64,000 nucleotides of DNA from AP-15 sp963775875. Lineage in GTDB: Bacteria > Pseudomonadota > Alphaproteobacteria > ATCC43930 > CGMCC-115725. The notes below the pieces were generated by a model that did no database searches, was not told where the DNA came from, and saw only the letters and a list, made by a program, of their open reading frames with translations. The stretch covers positions 20,090-84,089 of the forward strand of contig CAVZKP010000024.1 in assembly GCA_963775875.1 (NCBI GenBank). Direction: 5' to 3'. Of the stretch, positions 53,104 through 61,822 are shown in pieces; position 1 is the stretch's first letter; every line of letters begins with the position of its first letter. Position numbers and translations under genes: made by a program.

Positions 53104-53138
53104 CCACGCTCTCTTCGGCCCCCGATCGGGGCAGGTGG

Positions 53139-53161
53139 ATGGCCGGAACAAATCCGGCCAT
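53139..53161. repeat. Palindrome ATGGCCGGA / TCCGGCCAT
   Basis: Nine-base perfect arms with a 5-base ACAAA loop, 36 bp after the preceding palindrome; it could also act as a weak terminator for the convergent minus-strand gene. Confidence 0.65.
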
Positions 53162-53216
53162 GACGGCCTCAGGAGGACGAGGGCAGCGATCGCCGGCCGA
53201 TCCGCCCGCGCGCCGG

Positions 53217-53684
53217 TTAGCGGGCTGGAATGCCGCGCTCGGCCATCGCGATCGCCTGATCGAAGGCCGAGAGCACGACGGCCTGCGGCGACCGGTCGTT
53301 CATCGTCTCGACATTGGTAAAGCCGCGCGAGCGCGCAACATTGATCAGCAGCGCGTGGGCCGACCAGCCGATCGTCGGATCATTCAGCCGTTTGGCGGCG
53401 GCGCGCAATGCCCCGACCGCACAGCGCTGTCCGCCGAATGACCGATAGGTGCGCCGCGTCCAGTTTTTCGGCTCGTCGATCAGCGCTTTTGCATCGCGCA
53501 GCAGATCGGCGACGGCAAGGTCGCGTTCGGTGGGCAAGGGCGCGCGCAACAGGGAGGGCGCGAGATTCTTTTTGCGGCGCAGCCGGGCGTCGAACCATAG
53601 CCGGCAGCCGTGACGGCTCCAGATCGGGAACAGCCCCGTGTCGTATGGGGTTGGCGCGGGGAAATACGTACCATCGAACGGCAT
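53217..53684 (-). CDS. Hypothetical protein resembling DUF6197
   Basis: A 155-residue protein without a signal peptide. The C-terminal half has LIDEPKNWTRRTYRSFGGQRCAVGALRAAAKRL and DPTIGWSAHALLINVARSRGFTNVETMND, the layout seen in DUF6197 proteins (W-x-y then CAVGAL). The function is unknown. AGGAGAT lies upstream of the ATG at 53684. Confidence 0.6.
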   Translation of the reverse strand: MPFDGTYFPAPTPYDTGLFPIWSRHGCRLWFDARLRRKKNLAPSLLRAPLPTERDLAVADLLRDAKALIDEPKNWTRRTYRSFGGQRCAVGALRAAAKRLNDPTIGWSAHALLINVARSRGFTNVETMNDRSPQAVVLSAFDQAIAMAERGIPAR

Positions 53685-53995
53685 CGCGATCTCCTATCTT
53701 CTCCGGTCGCCTTCGTTACCTTGTCACCTCGTATCTTGTGGCCTCGCCGGCGCGATGCCGGCTTCCCCCCGCCATAGCCAAAACCGAGCCAAATCGCTTG
53801 TCCGGGTCGGCCTGATGCCCGGCGCGTCCTGCCGGCATGGTTGCGCAGTCAACCCGATTGCCGATCCTGCAGAGCTCGATTCCGGGCAGGATGATCGCGC
53901 CGGGGCTGCTAGGTGTCAATCGTCGAGCGGGGCGTCGAGCGGGGCTTCGAGCGGGGCTTCGAGCAGGGTTTCGGGCGGGCTTGCGGCCGCGGCGC
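53685..53995. other. Intergenic region between the small gene and hyfB
   Basis: 311 bp without a supported gene. A 12-bp tandem repeat (53923-53982) lies just past the end of hyfB. No promoter motif was identified. Confidence 0.5.
53923..53982. repeat. Five tandem copies of a 12-bp TCGAGCGGGGCT unit
   Basis: Units at 53923, 53935, 53947, 53959 and 53971; the first three are nearly identical and the last two have diverged. It begins 14 bp beyond the hyfB stop. Read as protein it gives RAGL repeats, but nothing indicates that it is translated. Confidence 0.75.
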
Positions 53996-55999
53996 TCACG
54001 CCGCCATGGCCAGGATGATCACCAGCAGCACGCCGATCGTCGCCAGATAGAAATTGAGGTCGCCGGACTGGAAAGCGCTGAGCCGGTCGGCAAGGAAGCG
54101 CACCAGCCGGGTCGCCGGCCGGAACAGGTAGGGTCCGAACAGCGGCGCCACCTCATGGGTGAATACCAGCCGGGTCACGAAATAGCGGCGCCCGCTGGTC
54201 TCCCGCTCGGTTTCCTCACGCGGCCGATAGACGAAGCTGTAAAAGGTGCGCAGCGCGTTGGCAAAGCTCAGCGCCGTCGTCGAGGCGCGGGCCGGGTCAT
54301 GGTCGCGCCCGCCATACCATACCGGGACCCGGCGAACCGCATAGCGCCGCCGCGCCAGCAGCATCGCCAGCGGCGCCAGGGCGAGCAGCGGCATCGCCAC
54401 GACGAGCAGGCTCGGCGAGATGAAGGCGAAGCTCCCGGTCAGCCGGATCGGCTGCCCGGTAGCCGGCACCAGGATCAGACCGACGTGCATGTCCTGGACC
54501 GCTCGCGTCGCGAATTGCCGCAGCACCGCGAGATCGAGCGCGGGCAGCCAGTACGGCATGCCGATGGCGAGCGCCAGCACGCCCAGGCCGAGGAACCCGA
54601 CCGCCGCCTGCGTGCCCGCCGGCAGCCGGCCGCTCGACCGGGGCGCGCGCCCGGAGAGGCCGATGCCGATCAGCTTGACAAAGGTGGCAAGAGCGACCGC
54701 CACGGTCAAAGCCAGGCCGGCGCCGGCCAAAGCCAGCACCAGCCGGCTGCCCAGCGTCGAGAGATGAAACCCCTGGAAGACGGTCTGAAAAACGTACCAC
54801 TCGCTGACAAACCCGGCCTGCGGCGGCATCGCCGCCAGGCTCATCGCGGCGAACAGCGCGCCGATCCCGAATAGCGGCGAGGCGCGGCGCAGCAGATCGG
54901 TGTGGGCGATGGTGTAGCTTCCGGTGGCGCCGAACACCCCGTCCGCGGCGAGAAACAGGCCGCCCTTGGCCAGCGCATGACCGGCGAGGTGGAGCAGCGC
55001 CACCACCCAGGCGAGGCTCGCCAGTTCGGGCAGGTGGTCGCCGCGAAACATCAAGGCCGCGCCGAGGGCGACAACCGCGATCGACGCATTCTCGGCCGAG
55101 GACAGGCTTAAGAGGGCGCGCCAATCCTCCTGCTGAAAGGCGTAGAGCGCGCTCAGGATCGCGCTCAACACCGCGACGACGACGATGAATTCGCCGAGCC
55201 CGGTCGCGGCGAACCCATGACCGCCGGGGATCCAGTCGAGCAGACCGCGGCCGAGGCCGAAAAACGCCGCGTTCAAGACGATCCCGGAGAGCAATGCCCC
55301 GGTGGCGCCGCTGCCGCCGCCATAGGCCGACGGGAACCATTCGTAGAACGGCAGCAGGCCGAGCTTGGCCCCGAACCCGATCACCAGCAGGACCCCGACA
55401 CCGATCCGCACCGGGTCGGAGAGCATCGCCGCCGCCGCCGGGAAGCTGGCAAAAGACAGGCTGCCCTGCGGCAGGGCGAGCAAGACCACCGCGAGCAGCA
55501 AAGCGACGGCGCCGGTTTCGAGCAGCGCCAGCATGAACAGCACCGAACGGCCGGTCGCCGATGGCGCACGCTCGCCGAGCAGCATCACCGCGCCGCCAAA
55601 GCTCATCACCGCCCAGGCGATCAGGAAGCCGGCGCCATTGTCGAGGCCAAAGACGCCGAGCGCGCCGATCAGGCTCAGCGCGGCGCCGCACAGCCACGCG
55701 CCGCTCCCCCGGGGCGCCGGGTTCGCCAGCCAGCAGGCGAGGGTCGCCGGGACCAGCCCGAACCCCATCAGCCACGCCGCCTCCGGCCGCAGCCGGAACG
55801 CCACCGCCTCTCCCGCCAGCCGCGTCGGCAACGCCACCGCCTCGGCCCCGCCGGGCAACGCCAGGAGCGCCGCGGCGACGCCGGCGAGGCCGCCCAGCAC
55901 CAGCAACAGGCGCGCCATGCGCAGGACGCGGCCGCCAAGCGCCAGGACGCCGCCGGCGAACCAGGCCAAGACGGCCGCGGCCAAGAGTTCATTCGCCAA
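53996..55999 (-). CDS. hyfB: NuoL/HyfB-like proton-translocating antiporter subunit
   Basis: A 667-residue membrane protein of the Mrp/NuoL antiporter class with about 16 helices. Motifs such as FGAKLGLLPFYEWFPSAYGG (the Lys-Pro helix), SSAENASIAVVALG and LHLAGHALAKGGLF carry the conserved Lys and His residues of the channel. A C-terminal extension ends in a helix (FYLATIGVLLVIILAM). TTG 55999 overlaps the ferredoxin-NuoB gene by 11 nt. It is the last gene of the six-gene membrane complex. Confidence 0.85.
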   Translation of the reverse strand: MANELLAAAVLAWFAGGVLALGGRVLRMARLLLVLGGLAGVAAALLALPGGAEAVALPTRLAGEAVAFRLRPEAAWLMGFGLVPATLACWLANPAPRGSGAWLCGAALSLIGALGVFGLDNGAGFLIAWAVMSFGGAVMLLGERAPSATGRSVLFMLALLETGAVALLLAVVLLALPQGSLSFASFPAAAAMLSDPVRIGVGVLLVIGFGAKLGLLPFYEWFPSAYGGGSGATGALLSGIVLNAAFFGLGRGLLDWIPGGHGFAATGLGEFIVVVAVLSAILSALYAFQQEDWRALLSLSSAENASIAVVALGAALMFRGDHLPELASLAWVVALLHLAGHALAKGGLFLAADGVFGATGSYTIAHTDLLRRASPLFGIGALFAAMSLAAMPPQAGFVSEWYVFQTVFQGFHLSTLGSRLVLALAGAGLALTVAVALATFVKLIGIGLSGRAPRSSGRLPAGTQAAVGFLGLGVLALAIGMPYWLPALDLAVLRQFATRAVQDMHVGLILVPATGQPIRLTGSFAFISPSLLVVAMPLLALAPLAMLLARRRYAVRRVPVWYGGRDHDPARASTTALSFANALRTFYSFVYRPREETERETSGRRYFVTRLVFTHEVAPLFGPYLFRPATRLVRFLADRLSAFQSGDLNFYLATIGVLLVIILAMAA

Positions 56000-56798
56000 G
56001 CCGGCCTCCGACCACCCGCTGCGGCCTGCGGCGCAGAAACATCAGCAATGCCTCGATCATCGCGGCCGGGTTGGGCGGGCAGCCCGGCAGGTAGAGATCG
56101 ACCGGCAGCACGCCGTCGAGGCCGGTTCCGCAGGCGTAGCCGCCGCCGGCGACGCCGCCCGAGACGGCGCAGGTGCCGGTCGCCATGACCCAGCGCGGTT
56201 CGGGCATCGCCTCATAGGCCGCGCGCAGCGGCGCCGCCATCGCGTGGGTGACCGGACCGGTCACCAGCAGGAGATCGGCAAAGCGCGGCGAGGCGGTGAA
56301 AAAGATGCCGAGACGGTGCAGATTGTAGAACGGGTTGTTCAGCGCGCGCAGCTCGGATTCGCAGCCATTGCACGAGCCGGCGTCGACATGCCGGATATGC
56401 AGGCTGCGGCCGAACCCGCGCGGCGGAGCGTCGACCGGCGCGCCCGACGCGGCCTCGCCCTGCCAGACCAGATCCTCGCGCCGGCGCACCCCGAACGCCC
56501 AATCCGAGGACGGCGCCAGCGCCCCGGTCGGGCAGATCTCGGTGCATAATTGGCAGACGACGCAGCGGCCGTAATCGATTTCGAGCGCCGGTTCCGAGCC
56601 GGCGGGATCGATGATCGTGATCGCCTGGGTCGGACAGATCTCGGCGCAATCGGCGCAGCCCTCGCGGCACAATTCGGGCCGGTAGCGCGGCATGCCGAGC
56701 ACGCCCTGCTGGCCGTCGCCGCCATCGCCGCCATCGCGAAACGGCCACGAAGTGGTCGCCTTGCCTTCGCGCAGGCCAAATAGGGTCCACAGCCGCAT
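55989..56798 (-). CDS. Fused 2x[4Fe-4S] ferredoxin and NuoB/HyfI-like subunit
   Basis: A 269-residue electron-transfer subunit. The N-terminal half has two Cys clusters, CREGCADCAEICP (C-x3-C-x2-C-x3-C, an unusual first spacing) and CVVCQLCTEICP (canonical). The C-terminal half follows NuoB/HyfI: SCNGCESEL, ATGTCAVSGG and PGCPPNP, giving all four N2-cluster ligands. Two subunits normally separate (HyfH and HyfI) are thus fused. No Ni-Fe proximal role is certain. It overlaps hyfB and is separated from hyfG by a repeat-rich gap. Confidence 0.85.
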   Translation of the reverse strand: MRLWTLFGLREGKATTSWPFRDGGDGGDGQQGVLGMPRYRPELCREGCADCAEICPTQAITIIDPAGSEPALEIDYGRCVVCQLCTEICPTGALAPSSDWAFGVRRREDLVWQGEAASGAPVDAPPRGFGRSLHIRHVDAGSCNGCESELRALNNPFYNLHRLGIFFTASPRFADLLLVTGPVTHAMAAPLRAAYEAMPEPRWVMATGTCAVSGGVAGGGYACGTGLDGVLPVDLYLPGCPPNPAAMIEALLMFLRRRPQRVVGGRLGE

Positions 56799-56838
56799 CG
56801 GTCCTCCTAGAGGTGAAAGCGAAACGGTCGAATCCTAT

Positions 56839-56941
56839 GACGAGCCCTCACCCACCCAGCCCTTCGGGCCGGGTCCCCCCTCTCCCGCAATGCGGGAGAG
56901 GGTGCTGAGCGAGGCGAGGCGGGTGAGGGGCTCTCGTCATC
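56839..56941. repeat. Nested palindrome between hyfG and the ferredoxin-NuoB gene
   Basis: The core arms CCCTCTCCCGCA (56878-56889) and TGCGGGAGAGGG (56891-56902) are perfect, and outer arms near 56839-56855 and 56924-56941 also pair (TGACGAG and CTCGTCA ends). A dispersed REP-type element is likely. Confidence 0.7.
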
Positions 56942-56989
56942 AAATGCCAGGTTTGGGAAATGCCAGGTTCGGGAAATGTCAGGTTCGGG
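56942..56989. repeat. Three tandem copies of a 16-bp AAATGCCAGGTTCGGG unit
   Basis: Units at 56942-56957, 56958-56973 and 56974-56989 differ by one base each. They sit directly after the palindrome and just past the hyfG stop, so they belong to the intergenic insertion. Confidence 0.85.
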
Positions 56990-56993
56990 CCGC

Positions 56994-58487
56994 CTAGCGG
57001 TCGCAGCCGGCGATGGTCAGGCCGAAGCTGGCCTCGTTGATGCCGTAATCCATCATGTTGGTGCCGTGCACGGTGAACGGGAACACCCGCCAGTTGGAAA
57101 AGGACGGGGATTTGATCTTGACCCGGGCGAGCCGGCCGTCGCGATCGAAATGGACGGCGTAGAACAAGGCGCCGCGCGGCGATTCGCTCCAGCCGAGCCC
57201 TTCGCCGCCGGGCGGGGCCAGGCATTCGCTGTGCACCGGGCCGTCCGGCAGGGCGCGCAGCACCTGCCCGATCAGATCGAGGCTGGCGCCGATTTCGCCG
57301 ACCCGCACCTCAAACCGGGCATGAGCGTCGCCGGCCTCGCGGACCGGAACCACGATGCCGAGCGCGCCATAGGCGGCATAGGGATGATCGCGGCGCAGGT
57401 CGCGGTCGAGGCCGGAGCCGCGCTCGATCGGGCCGGTCGCGCCCTGGTCGAACGCGGTCTGGCGGTCGAGAACGCCGGTGGTGATCAGCCGGTCGAGATG
57501 GCTGTCGGTGTTGGCGAGCCGGTTGGCATAGCGGTCGATCTGCGGGCGCAGCCGTTCGAGCTGCTCGGCGAGCCAGCGCTGCGGCGCCAGATCGCGGCGC
57601 AGCCCGCCCGGGATCAGCAGGCTGCGCAGAAACCGGCTGCCGGTCAGCCGCGCATTCAATTGCTTGGCCCGTTCCTCGAGCAGTTTGCCTTCGGCCTCGC
57701 CGACCTTGAGGGTGGTGGTGTGGGCGAGATGCCCGAGATAATGGAGGTGGTTGTAGAGCCGCTCCAGCTCGGCCAGCAATACCCGCAGCCACTGGGCGCG
57801 CGGCGGCACGACGCACCCGGCCGCGGCCTCGACGGCCTGGCAATAGGCCAGCGCATGCGCCAGGCTGCCGACCCCGGAGACGCGCTCGGCGAGCACCACA
57901 GCCGGCCCCGGCAGCAATCCCGCGAACCGCTTTTCCATGCCGCGATGCTTGAAGAACAGGCGCGGCTGATAGTGCAGAATCGCCTCGCCGATGTAATAGA
58001 ACAGAAACTCCGCCAACTCCATGACATCGGCGCGGATCGGGCCGAACGGCAGTTCCTGCACGTCGGCGGCGGCGCCGGCGATCTCGGGGATGAAGCGCCG
58101 GTTCTGGTCGACCAGCACCGCGGCGTCGGCGGGATAGTCCGGGTCGAATGGCGGCAGGACCGGTTGCGCGCCCTCGCGCAGCACCAGCCGATGGGGCTCG
58201 GGATGGCCGACAAATTCCAGGCCGAACAAATCGGCGATCTCGCGCTCGTACCAGCCCAGCAGCGGACAGATCGGCGCGAGGCTCGGCACCGGGCCGGCCG
58301 GGCGGCAGCGCCACATGACAAATGGCTGACCGGGGGCCTGGCTCAGCAGATAGCGCAGTTCGAGCGTGTGCGGCTCGGGCCGCCAGGCATAGGCCATCTG
58401 CATCCGCGCGCCCTCGGCCAAGGCGCCGGCGCAGGCATCGGGCAACGCCTCCGGCGGCAGCATCGGCAGGTCCGGCATCGCGATCAT
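56994..58487 (-). CDS. hyfG: HyfG-like large subunit (NuoC-NuoD fusion) without Ni-Fe cysteines
   Basis: A 497-residue soluble subunit. The N-terminal third is NuoC-like (WYEREIADLFGLEFVGHPEPHRLVLREG), the rest NuoD/HycE-like (FFKHRGMEKRF, VVLAERVSGVGSLAHALAY, LLAELERLYNHLHYLGH). Group-4 hydrogenases have RxCGxC at the first site; this protein reads RVSGVG. The C-terminal DPCxxC is also absent; it ends with AGCDR. So no Ni-Fe centre can be held. ATG 58487 overlaps the hyfF stop (ATGA). The function of the complex therefore cannot be H2 turnover. Confidence 0.88.
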   Translation of the reverse strand: MIAMPDLPMLPPEALPDACAGALAEGARMQMAYAWRPEPHTLELRYLLSQAPGQPFVMWRCRPAGPVPSLAPICPLLGWYEREIADLFGLEFVGHPEPHRLVLREGAQPVLPPFDPDYPADAAVLVDQNRRFIPEIAGAAADVQELPFGPIRADVMELAEFLFYYIGEAILHYQPRLFFKHRGMEKRFAGLLPGPAVVLAERVSGVGSLAHALAYCQAVEAAAGCVVPPRAQWLRVLLAELERLYNHLHYLGHLAHTTTLKVGEAEGKLLEERAKQLNARLTGSRFLRSLLIPGGLRRDLAPQRWLAEQLERLRPQIDRYANRLANTDSHLDRLITTGVLDRQTAFDQGATGPIERGSGLDRDLRRDHPYAAYGALGIVVPVREAGDAHARFEVRVGEIGASLDLIGQVLRALPDGPVHSECLAPPGGEGLGWSESPRGALFYAVHFDRDGRLARVKIKSPSFSNWRVFPFTVHGTNMMDYGINEASFGLTIAGCDR

Positions 58488-59954
58488 GGCGCCGCACTCG
58501 ACAAGAGCCGGGCGGTCTGGCGAAAGAACTCCCACAAGATCTGCGGCCACCACAGGCCGAGGATGAGGAGCGGGGCGAGCGCCAGCCACATCGGCGCGAT
58601 GCACCAGCCGCCGGGCGAGCGCAGCGGCGCGGCCGCCTCGGCATCGGCCGCCGGCTCGAAATACATGGCGCGGAAATGGTTGAGAAAACCGATGAAGATG
58701 ACGATCAGCAGCCCCGCCATCAGCAACGCCGCCCAGGCGAAGGAGCGCTGAAATCCGGCCCGCAGCACCATCAGCTCGCTGAGAAACAGCCCGAATGGCG
58801 GCGCCCCGGTGATCGCGGCGGCGCCGGCCAGCCACAACCCGGCCTGCACCGGAAAGTAGCGACCGAGATTGCGGATCCGGCTGATCTCCTTGCTGCCATA
58901 GCTGCGCATCATGTTGCCGGCGCCAAAGAACATCAGCGACTTGTTCAGCGAGTGGTTGAGCATGTGATAGAGCGCCCCGGCAATGCCAAACGGGCCGCCA
59001 AAGCCGAAACCGAGGGCGATCACGCCCATATGCTCGACGCTCGAATAGGCCATCAGCCGCTTGATGTTGTGCTGGCGCACGATGAACAGCGCCGCGATCA
59101 GCAGGGACAGCGCACCCAGCGCCACCAGCGCGACCCGCGGCAGCGCGCCCGACGGCGCCGCGTCGGCGACCGCCAGATAGCGCAGGATGCCGAGCATCGC
59201 CGCATTGAGCAGCGCGCCCGACAGCATCGCCGAAATCGGCGCCGGGCTCTCGCTGTGCGCGTCGGGCAGCCAGGTATGCATCGGCGCCAGGCCGACCTTG
59301 GTGCCGTAGCCGACCAGCACCAGCAAAAACGCCAAGACCGCGAGGCTCGGATGCATCGCCGGCGCCGCCTGGCGCAGCGCATCCCAGGTCATGTTGTAGG
59401 TCGGGCCGAGGACAAAGCTGCCATTCCAATAGAACAGCACCGTGCCGAGCAGCGCCAGGCTGATCCCGGTCGACACGATGACGATGTATTTCCAGGCGGC
59501 CTCGATGCTTTCGGGGGCGCGCTCGAAAGCGACCAGAAACGTGCTGACCAGGGTGGTCAGCTCGATCGCGATCCAATAGAGCGCGGCGTTGTTCATCAGC
59601 GGACTGACCAGGATCGCCAGCGCGAACCCGGCGAACAGCGCATAGAACGCCGGGAGCCTGTCGTCCTCGCCGAGCAGCCGCATATAGCCGACCGCATAGA
59701 TCGACGACAGCAGATAGACGATTGCAGCGCACAGCACGACCCAGGCGCCGGCGGCGTCAAAGACGACGTAGTCGGCCCAGTAGCGACGGGGTCCGCCGGC
59801 GCTGAGCACGGTCAGCGGCACGGCGGCGGCGAGGACGACGATGCTGGCGGCGAGGTTGAGCCCGGCGGCTCGACCTGGCGACCGCCCGGAGAGGCAGCCG
59901 AGGATGGCGGCCGCCGGCGCCAGCGGCAAGGACGAGCAGCAGCGCGCCGACCAT
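58484..59954 (-). CDS. hyfF: NuoN/HyfF-like antiporter subunit (N-terminal frameshift likely)
   Basis: A roughly 490-residue antiporter-like protein with about 14 helices. YGTKVGLAPMHTWLPDAHSESPAPISA and SSVEHMGVIALGFGF carry the conserved Lys and other channel residues, and GAPPFGLFLSELMVL is typical of HyfF. The long frame starts at TTG 59929, but an ATG at 59954 lies 2 nt after the hyfE stop (TAGCCATG, the same junction as hyfC/hyfE) and reads MVGALLLVL in another frame. Removing one T near 59928 joins them as MVGALLLVLPLAPAAAIL, a normal membrane start. So a one-base insertion is likely here. Confidence 0.85.
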
Positions 59955-59956
59955 GG

Positions 59957-60637
59957 CTAGCCCACCAGCCGCTTCAGCTCGGCGGTGCTGGCGCTGCCGA
60001 ACTGGGTCAAGAGATAGCGCACCAGGATTCCCAGGCACGCCACCGCGGCGAGCACGTCGGCCAGGATCATCAGCTCGATCAGCAGCGGCATGCCGGGGAT
60101 CAGGATCTGCGCGCCGAGCCGGATGCCGTTTTCGAGCACCAGCAGGCCGATGATCTGGCTGACCGCCTCATGGCGGATGGCGAGCATCAGAAAGCCGATC
60201 AGCACCGTCGCCAGCATTACCGTCAGCGCCAGGACGGCGGCCGTGCCGCCAAGCCCGAGAGGGACGGCGATCCTGGTCGACACGACAAAGGCGAAGACCA
60301 CGCCGAGGGCGCCGATGACCAGCGCCGAGGCCGGACGCACCACCTCGTGCAGCTCGCGGGCGACGTGCAGGCGCCGGATCATCCGCCACAGCAGGAAGGG
60401 CAATACCAGCCCGCGAAACAAGGCGCTCAAAGCGGCGATCAGATAAAGGTCGGGGGAATTGGCGAACCAGCCGACCGCGACGCCGAGCCCGGCCATCGCC
60501 CAGGACTGGGCGGCAAAGGCATAAAGGTAATTGTCGAGCCAGCGCGAGCCCAGCATGACAAAGGCCAGCAGCAGGCTGGCGATCGCCGTGGCGCTGAACA
60601 GCGAGCCGGCGAGCGGATCGAGCCCGGTCGGCAGCAT
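59957..60637 (-). CDS. hyfE: HyfE-like (NuoK-type) membrane subunit
   Basis: A 226-residue protein with about six to seven helices, larger than NuoK, as in HyfE. LDNYLYAFAAQSWAMAGLGVAVGW, FRGLVLPFLLWRMIRRLHV and LLVLENGIRLGAQIL match the family. The ATG is 2 nt after the hyfC-like stop, and it is followed at the same 2-nt spacing by hyfF. The in-frame sequence beyond 60637 is a shadow of the neighbouring gene. Confidence 0.85.
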   Translation of the reverse strand: MLPTGLDPLAGSLFSATAIASLLLAFVMLGSRWLDNYLYAFAAQSWAMAGLGVAVGWFANSPDLYLIAALSALFRGLVLPFLLWRMIRRLHVARELHEVVRPASALVIGALGVVFAFVVSTRIAVPLGLGGTAAVLALTVMLATVLIGFLMLAIRHEAVSQIIGLLVLENGIRLGAQILIPGMPLLIELMILADVLAAVACLGILVRYLLTQFGSASTAELKRLVG

Positions 60638-60639
60638 GG

Positions 60640-61584
60640 CTACAACTGGGTCCCGATGATCGCCAGCACGGCGAGCAGAAACGAGGCGGCCAGCGGCTCC
60701 TGGTAGCGATAGAAGCGCAGCCGGGATTGCGCGGTCTCGACAAAAACCACGACCAGCGCCACCAGCAGGAACTTGCCGAGCAGGGCCACGAGCGCGGCCG
60801 CCGCCCCGGGCGCGCTGCCGAGCTGCGACAGCCCCCACGGCAATACCAGCACATTGCAGAAAATCGTGTAGAGGATGAACTGCTTCATCATCGACGCCCA
60901 TTTGAGCAGCGCCAGCAGCGGACCCGAATATTCGAGGATCCGGGCTTCGTCGATCATGTAGACTTCGATATGGGTGTTGGAGTGGATCGGCAATCGATCG
61001 GTTTCGACCAGCAGCAGGATAAAGAAGGCGGCGACCAGGAACAGATGCGCCGGGCTCCAATAGACCGAAGGGCTGCCGACCAGCAGATGATTGACGACAA
61101 ACGGCAGCATCGCCTTGGCCAACAGGGTGATGCCGACAAACACCAGGATCAGGGTCGGCTCGGCCAGGATCGCCACCATGACGGCGCGGCTCGAACCGAT
61201 GCCGCCATAGGCGCTGCCGCTGTCGAGCCCGGCGAGCAGGACCATGAACGAGCCCAGGGTCAGGATCAGGCCGCCGCCCAGGATGTCGCCCATGTCGGAC
61301 AGGGGCAGCGGAAAATCGGTCAGCACCGGGATCAGGATCGGGACGGTCAGCATCGCGGTAAAGGCGACCACCGGCGCCGCCCAATAGATCCACGAAGCCG
61401 TTTCCGGAACGACGATCTGCTTGTGAAACAGCTTCCACAGATCGCGGTAGGGCTGAAACAGGCCGGGGCCCTGGGCCCGCTGGACCCGCTCCTCGAACTG
61501 CAGGATCGCCCCCTGCAGCAGCGGCGCGCAGACCAGGACGGAAACGACCTGCGCGATCTGCAGCAGGATGTCGCGCGCATTCAT
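60640..61584 (-). CDS. hyfC: HyfC/NuoH-like membrane anchor subunit
   Basis: A 314-residue membrane protein with about eight helices, belonging to the NuoH/HycD family. RAQGPGLFQPYRDLWKLFHK and LLLVETDRLPIHSNTHIEVYMIDEARILEYSGP hold the conserved acidic quinone- or proton-path residues. It is the first gene of the six-gene cluster hyfC-hyfE-hyfF-hyfG-(ferredoxin-NuoB)-hyfB. The promoter must lie in 61585-61822, shared with the divergent SMP-30-like gene. Confidence 0.88.
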   Translation of the reverse strand: MNARDILLQIAQVVSVLVCAPLLQGAILQFEERVQRAQGPGLFQPYRDLWKLFHKQIVVPETASWIYWAAPVVAFTAMLTVPILIPVLTDFPLPLSDMGDILGGGLILTLGSFMVLLAGLDSGSAYGGIGSSRAVMVAILAEPTLILVFVGITLLAKAMLPFVVNHLLVGSPSVYWSPAHLFLVAAFFILLLVETDRLPIHSNTHIEVYMIDEARILEYSGPLLALLKWASMMKQFILYTIFCNVLVLPWGLSQLGSAPGAAAALVALLGKFLLVALVVVFVETAQSRLRFYRYQEPLAASFLLAVLAIIGTQL

Positions 61585-61822
61585 GCGCTGCCGCCGTGCC
61601 TATGCCGGCAGAGATAGCCGGACGCGATCATCGACCCCTCCCGATCCGTAGGAGATCACGTCAGGGGTCATCAGCCATCAGGGCGGTTACACGGCGAACC
61701 CCATCGCCTGGCCTCAGTTAGCGGTCAGCGCCGATTGCTGTCAACGGCTAAGGGCGCCCGGCTTGACGCCGACGGATGCCGGACGACACAATCCGCCATC
61801 GGGTGCCAGGGAGGAAAATGCG

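Larger units (their letters stand above)
52612..53216. other. Gene-free stretch with several REP-like palindromes
   Basis: 605 bp between pyrF and the convergent small gene, holding four distinct palindromes (listed separately). No open frame has support. Such TCATTGCGAG... and CCGGATCCGGG-like elements are common dispersed repeats in alphaproteobacterial genomes, but copies elsewhere cannot be checked here. Confidence 0.6.

Noticed and set aside
56994..58487. Ni-Fe hydrogenase large subunit (functional formate hydrogenlyase or hydrogenase-4)
   Set aside because: Both Ni-Fe cysteine pairs are absent: RVSGVG replaces the first and AGCDR the second.
58322..60706. Long plus-strand open frame over hyfE-hyfG
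   Set aside because: Arg/Gln/His-rich shadow of the minus-strand membrane genes.
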